Shown piece after piece: positions 8,253-10,780 of a DNA stretch of 10,780 nt (position 1 is the first letter of the stretch; each line of letters opens with the position of its first letter). A program made the translations under genes and the position numbers. The notes beneath the pieces were generated by a model, which searched no databases, was not told where the DNA came from, and was given only the letters and a program-made list of their open reading frames with translations. The DNA comes from Propionibacteriaceae bacterium (GTDB taxonomy: Bacteria > Actinomycetota > Actinomycetes > Propionibacteriales > Propionibacteriaceae): assembly GCA_003158895.1 (NCBI GenBank), contig PMLO01000262.1, forward strand, positions 1 to 10,780, in the 5' to 3' direction.

Positions 8253-8660
8253 ATGGAGCACCTGCCGGATCGCATGGACCGCGAGGCGCCTCTGTTCCCG
8301 ATTTCGACCGCGGCGCGACTAGCGGGGATGCACCCGCAGACCCTTCGCACGTACGACCGGCTCGGTCTCGTCGTCCCCACCCGTACGCGTGGGCGCGGCC
8401 GGCGGTACTCGCTGCGCGACGTCGCCCGGCTGCGGCTCGTCCAGTACCTGTCGCAGGACGAGGGCATCAACCTCAACGGCGTACAGCGCATCCTCGAGCT
8501 CGAGCTGCGTCTCGACGGTCTCCAGAGGAGGGTCGAGGAGTTGACCGCCGAGCTGCGGGCGGCCCATGCCGCGCCTCCCTCCTCGAGGCTGTTCACGGCG
8601 TCGACCAGCGCCGTCCACCTCGGCACCGTCGTCCGCACCCCCAGGGCCATCGGCCGCTAG
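8253..8660 (+). CDS. hspR: Heat-shock repressor HspR (MerR family)
   Basis: This 135-residue DNA-binding protein represses the dnaK operon by binding HAIR sites. The MerR helix-turn-helix occupies residues 17-36 (ISTAARLAGMHPQTLRTYDR), followed by the wing with RGRGRRYS and the HspR-diagnostic LSQDEGINLNGVQRILELE. A leucine-rich coiled coil (about 75-105) would dimerise the protein. The tail ends in VHLGTVVRTPR, which resembles the hydrophobic C-tail of mycobacterial HspR. ATG 8253 starts one base after the dnaJ stop and has GAGGAG, inside the dnaJ end, five bases upstream. It is the last gene of the operon, before the terminator at 8714-8745, and its target site is at 4492-4512. The known family model is that DnaK-bound HspR represses until unfolded proteins draw DnaK away. 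Confidence 0.96.
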   Translation: MEHLPDRMDREAPLFPISTAARLAGMHPQTLRTYDRLGLVVPTRTRGRGRRYSLRDVARLRLVQYLSQDEGINLNGVQRILELELRLDGLQRRVEELTAELRAAHAAPPSSRLFTASTSAVHLGTVVRTPRAIGR

Positions 8661-8713
8661 ACGACTCGTCGGTGTTGAGGCTGTCGGTTCCCCAAGGGCT
8701 GTAGGCATGTCGT

Positions 8714-8745
8714 CACATCCCGTGGCAGATGTGCCACGGGATGTG
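8714..8745 (+). terminator. Hairpin terminator of the dnaK operon
   Basis: CACATCCCGTGGCA (8714-8727) and its perfect reverse complement (8732-8745) flank a GATG tetraloop, giving 14 uninterrupted pairs. The bases that follow are CTGGTTTCCC, so there is only a short T-run. Position 54 bases after the hspR stop and stem strength make it the operon terminator. Confidence 0.85.
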
Positions 8746-8765
8746 CTGGTTTCCCTACATCCCTT

Positions 8766-8886
8766 GTGAAACCGGCAAGCGGGCGCCGGCTCAACCCGGA
8801 CGGTACGGGCTGGACGCGAAGACCGATCCCAAGGCAACCAGTTCTGCGTGGAGCGGATCCAGGCGGCGCTCGACCGGGCAGAGTAG
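8766..8886 (+). pseudogene. Decayed 3' end of a VOC/glyoxalase-like gene (two frameshifts)
   Basis: Reading across all three forward frames gives one sensible protein end: LNPDGTGW, then DAKTDPK, then NQFCVERIQAALDRAE and TAG 8884-8886. The core DAKTDPKGNQFCV, read across the second shift, matches the terminal DPeGNeFCv signature of VOC (glyoxalase/bleomycin resistance-like) proteins. To join the frames, one G must be restored at the GG of 8812-8813 and another at the GG of 8833-8834. Only about 40 codons remain, because the operon terminator lies just upstream, so the N-terminal part of a normal domain of about 120 residues is absent. I infer a relic or the edge of a deletion. Errors in the sequence could explain the shifts but not the missing N-terminus. 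The family call is by motif memory only. Confidence 0.45.
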
Positions 8887-8921
8887 CTGTGAGCACCCAT
8901 CACGACGGCCAGGAGACACAC

Positions 8922-10268
8922 ATGACGATCGAGCTCATCGCGCGCGGGTTGGCAGCGGCCTCCGACACGTCGGTCGTCGAGGTGGGCCGAGGCGTCCTGG
9001 CCTCCACAGGGACGATCCTGCGCGATGCCCTGTTCGCCGACGGCACGCCGGCTCTGGTCGTGGCGGACGAACGTACGTGGGCGGCGGCGGGGCATGCCGT
9101 GCACGACGCCCTGGTCGCAGCGGGGGTCGAGGTCCTCGAGCCGATGATCTTCCCGGGACATCCCGTCCTGTACGCGGCGCTGGACACGTGCGACATCATC
9201 CGCGAGCGGCTCGCCGAATCCGGAGCGCTGGGCGTCGCGGTGGGCTCGGGCACGATCAACGACCTCACCAAGCTCGCGTCCGGACAGCTCGGGCAGCCGT
9301 ACGGAGTCGTGGGTACAGCGGCCTCGATGGACGGCTACTCCGGCTTCGGCGCACCCATGAGCTCCGAGGGCGTCAAGGTGACGATGCCCTGCCCGGCCCC
9401 GCTGGTGGTGGTCATCGACCTCGACATCGCCGCCGCGGCTCCGCCCAGCATGGTGGCTTCTGGCTACGGCGACCTGTCCGCGAAGATCCCGGCGGGTGCG
9501 GACTGGATCCTTTCCGACGCGGTCGGCCTCGACCCCATCGACCCGCTCGCCTGGGAGCTCGTACAGAGCGGCGTCTCTGACGCGCTGTCCCGGCCGGATG
9601 CTCTCGCTGCCGGCGACGCGGACGCGTACGCAGGTCTCGTGTCGGGCCTCGTTCTGTCCGGACTGGCGATGCAGGTCTATCGCGGCACCCGGCCCGCGTC
9701 GGGAGCCGAGCACTACTTCAGCCACCTCTGGGAGCTCGACCACCTCGGCGCCGACTGGGATCCGCCCTTGTCGCACGGCCACAAGGTGGCGATCGGGACC
9801 CTCGCGATGAGCGCGTTCTACGAGCGGTTCCTGGCCCGCGACCTCGCCGGGCTCGACATCGATGCGGCAGTCGCCCGCTGGGCGCCCTGGGAGGTCGTCG
9901 AGGCGGACATCCGCTCGACGTTCACCGGCGCGCTCGCCGACCACGCGGTGAACGAGACGAAGGTGAAGTACGTCGACGGGGCGGGCCTCCGCGATCGCCT
10001 GGAGCGCTTCGTGTCCAGCTGGGCGGCCTTGCGACCAAGGATCACCGCACAGCTCGTACCGGCCAAGACCCTGCAGGAGATGCTGCGGTCAGCCGGAGCG
10101 CCAGCGACACCGGAAGACATCGGCCTGACTGCCGGGGACGTACGGGCCACGTTCCCCAAGGCGATGTACTACCGCTCGCGCTACACCGTCCTCGACCTGG
10201 CGCGCGAAGCGGGTTGGTTCGACGAGCTCGTGGACGAGGTCTTCGCCCCGGGCGGCCTGTGGAGCTAG
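8922..10268 (+). CDS. sn-glycerol-1-phosphate dehydrogenase-like (AraM/EgsA family)
   Basis: This 448-residue member of the Fe-ADH/dehydroquinate-synthase fold reduces dihydroxyacetone phosphate to sn-glycerol-1-phosphate with NAD(P)H in its characterised relatives (archaeal EgsA, Bacillus AraM). Visible are the nucleotide-binding GSGTINDLTK (108-117), the G1PDH-type TAASMDGYSGFG (Met136-Asp137), the metal ligand Asp184 in GYGDLSAK, His264 in GAEHYFSHLWE and His285 in SHGHKVAIG; the spacing fits a complete metal site. The C-terminal 150 residues are longer than in archaeal enzymes, as in bacterial AraM. ATG 8922 has AGGAG six bases upstream. The in-frame GTG codons at 8889 and 8766 lack such a site, and the latter lies in the VOC relic. 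It is separated from the heat-shock operon by a terminator, and no sugar or lipid genes are beside it, so its pathway is unknown. Confidence 0.88.
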   Translation: MTIELIARGLAAASDTSVVEVGRGVLASTGTILRDALFADGTPALVVADERTWAAAGHAVHDALVAAGVEVLEPMIFPGHPVLYAALDTCDIIRERLAESGALGVAVGSGTINDLTKLASGQLGQPYGVVGTAASMDGYSGFGAPMSSEGVKVTMPCPAPLVVVIDLDIAAAAPPSMVASGYGDLSAKIPAGADWILSDAVGLDPIDPLAWELVQSGVSDALSRPDALAAGDADAYAGLVSGLVLSGLAMQVYRGTRPASGAEHYFSHLWELDHLGADWDPPLSHGHKVAIGTLAMSAFYERFLARDLAGLDIDAAVARWAPWEVVEADIRSTFTGALADHAVNETKVKYVDGAGLRDRLERFVSSWAALRPRITAQLVPAKTLQEMLRSAGAPATPEDIGLTAGDVRATFPKAMYYRSRYTVLDLAREAGWFDELVDEVFAPGGLWS

Positions 10269-10300
10269 CGACGGGCCACGAGGACCGCATCAGCTAGGCG

Positions 10301-10492
10301 TCACGACGAGGTGGGCAGTCCATCACGAGAGACGTCGGGGTCGACCGCGTACGCCTTGCCGGGGTTGAACCCGGCGGGCATCACTTCGTTCTCGGGGAGC
10401 TTCGTCGTGTCGATCTCGATCTCGCTGCCCTGATGGATCGCGTCCGACGGAGCATCCGCGTAGATGTCCTCGATGTCGGAATATGTGGCCAT
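10301..10492 (-). CDS. Small acidic protein of unknown function
   Basis: This 63-residue reading frame starts at ATG 10492 with AGAGGA five bases upstream, which is a good site and favours this start over an upstream in-frame one at 10516. I do not recognise the family. The protein is very acidic (about fourteen Asp/Glu against three Lys/Arg), has no cysteine, no signal peptide and no membrane segment, and contains KLPENEVMPAGFNPGKAY in its middle and a Ser-Ser C-terminus. It is convergent with the G1PDH gene (32 bases between stops) and divergent from the thioredoxin gene. Codon use agrees with its neighbours. A TATAGC on its strand (10518-10523) could be a -10 element without a clear -35. 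It is probably a real gene, but short enough that chance remains possible. Confidence 0.55.
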   Translation of the reverse strand: MATYSDIEDIYADAPSDAIHQGSEIEIDTTKLPENEVMPAGFNPGKAYAVDPDVSRDGLPTSS

Positions 10493-10569
10493 GCACGTCC
10501 TCTCGTGAACTACCAACGCTATACGGGCCTATCTAACAGCGACTCCATCTGCGCAGGACTCGCCGGACC

Positions 10570-10575
10570 TATGAT
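10570..10575 (+). promoter_or_regulatory. -10 element of a probable leaderless thioredoxin transcript
   Basis: TATGAT ends six bases before the GTG at 10582, so transcription would begin at or next to the first codon. No Shine-Dalgarno sequence lies before that GTG. No good -35 is visible at the matching distance. Leaderless mRNAs are common in actinobacteria. Confidence 0.5.
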
Positions 10576-10581
10576 CGAACT

Positions 10582-10780
10582 GTGACTGGTCCTGTGGTCG
10601 AGTGCCCATCCTGTGGCACGAGGAATCGTCTGCCCGTCGAGGCCGATGGCCTCCCCCATTGCGCGAGCTGCCAGGCCGATCTGCCGTGGCTCGTGAACGC
10701 GGGTGACAGCGATTTCGACGCCGCAGTACAGACGAAGTCCCTTGTCCTGGTGGACCTCTGGGCGCCGTGGTGCGGTCCCT
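10582..10780 (+). CDS. trxC: Thioredoxin with N-terminal zinc ribbon (TrxC type), 5' part
   Basis: The frame starts at GTG 10582 and runs off the window after 66 codons. The N-terminus carries two CxxC pairs, Cys8/Cys11 (ECPSCGT) and Cys27/Cys30 (HCASCQ), which form the small zinc ribbon that marks thioredoxin 2 (TrxC). It continues with the start of a thioredoxin fold, LVLVDLWAPWCGP, where Cys64 is the first active-site cysteine of WCGPC; the second lies beyond the end. The protein would reduce disulfides in the cytosol, and in E. coli TrxC is linked to oxidative stress. A -10-like TATGAT just upstream and the lack of a ribosome binding site suggest a leaderless message. It is divergent from the small acidic ORF. 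Confidence 0.92.
   Translation, partial: MTGPVVECPSCGTRNRLPVEADGLPHCASCQADLPWLVNAGDSDFDAAVQTKSLVLVDLWAPWCGP

Noticed and set aside
8746..8921. Possible riboswitch or small RNA before the G1PDH gene, suggested by the GGTTTC/GAAACC pairing at 8748-8772.
   Set aside because: No known riboswitch core could be recognised. Most of the stretch is better explained as the end of a VOC gene.
8319..9944. A 541-residue open frame on the minus strand opposite hspR and the G1PDH gene.
   Set aside because: It runs through the terminator hairpin and two clear forward genes and shows an Arg/Asp/His-rich composition typical of antisense frames.

Overview
The window looks like chromosomal DNA from a high-GC Gram-positive actinobacterium. 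The evidence is high GC with GTG starts and purine-rich ribosome binding sites, a dnaK-grpE-dnaJ-hspR operon with a HAIR-type operator at its promoter, and a GlnR-like box in front of an ammonium transporter / PII pair. No rRNA, tRNA, CRISPR array, insertion sequence or phage gene was seen.

Layout. (1) 1-375: 3' end of a cysteine-rich (CCG-domain) Fe-S oxidoreductase gene. (2) 376-2297: nitrogen module, with a GlnR-like four-half-site box, two possible leader hairpins, amt, glnB and a strong hairpin terminator. (3) 2397-3185, minus strand: gpmA, convergent with glnB. (4) 3322-4392: divergent from gpmA, an S66 (MccF/LD-carboxypeptidase-like) protein in which the usual nucleophilic serine position appears to be glutamine. 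(5) 4492-8745: the complete heat-shock chaperone operon, with HAIR operator over the promoter, dnaK, an intergenic hairpin, grpE, dnaJ, hspR and a 14-bp hairpin terminator. HspR should bind the HAIR site and shut the operon off when free DnaK is available. (6) 8766-8886: what I read as the broken 3' end of a VOC/glyoxalase-like gene, carrying two apparent single-G deletions. (7) 8922-10268: a glycerol-1-phosphate dehydrogenase (AraM/EgsA-like). (8) 10301-10492, minus strand: a small, very acidic unknown protein. (9) 10582-end: start of a thioredoxin with an N-terminal zinc ribbon, probably leaderless.

Composition is not uniform. Sampled 60-base lines of the first ~5.8 kb are mostly near 58-62% GC, while many later lines reach 68-77%. 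The pentamer GTACG is very rare before about position 6260 (I count two) and then appears more than twenty times. The change falls in the 3' third of dnaK. It may reflect mosaic ancestry, or a join between two genomes at a conserved gene.

The genes are mostly known housekeeping families. The points most worth a second look are the regulatory architecture of amt-glnB, the S66 protein without the canonical serine, the composition break in dnaK, the dnaK/grpE hairpin and the decayed VOC fragment. I do not see a clearly new multi-gene system.
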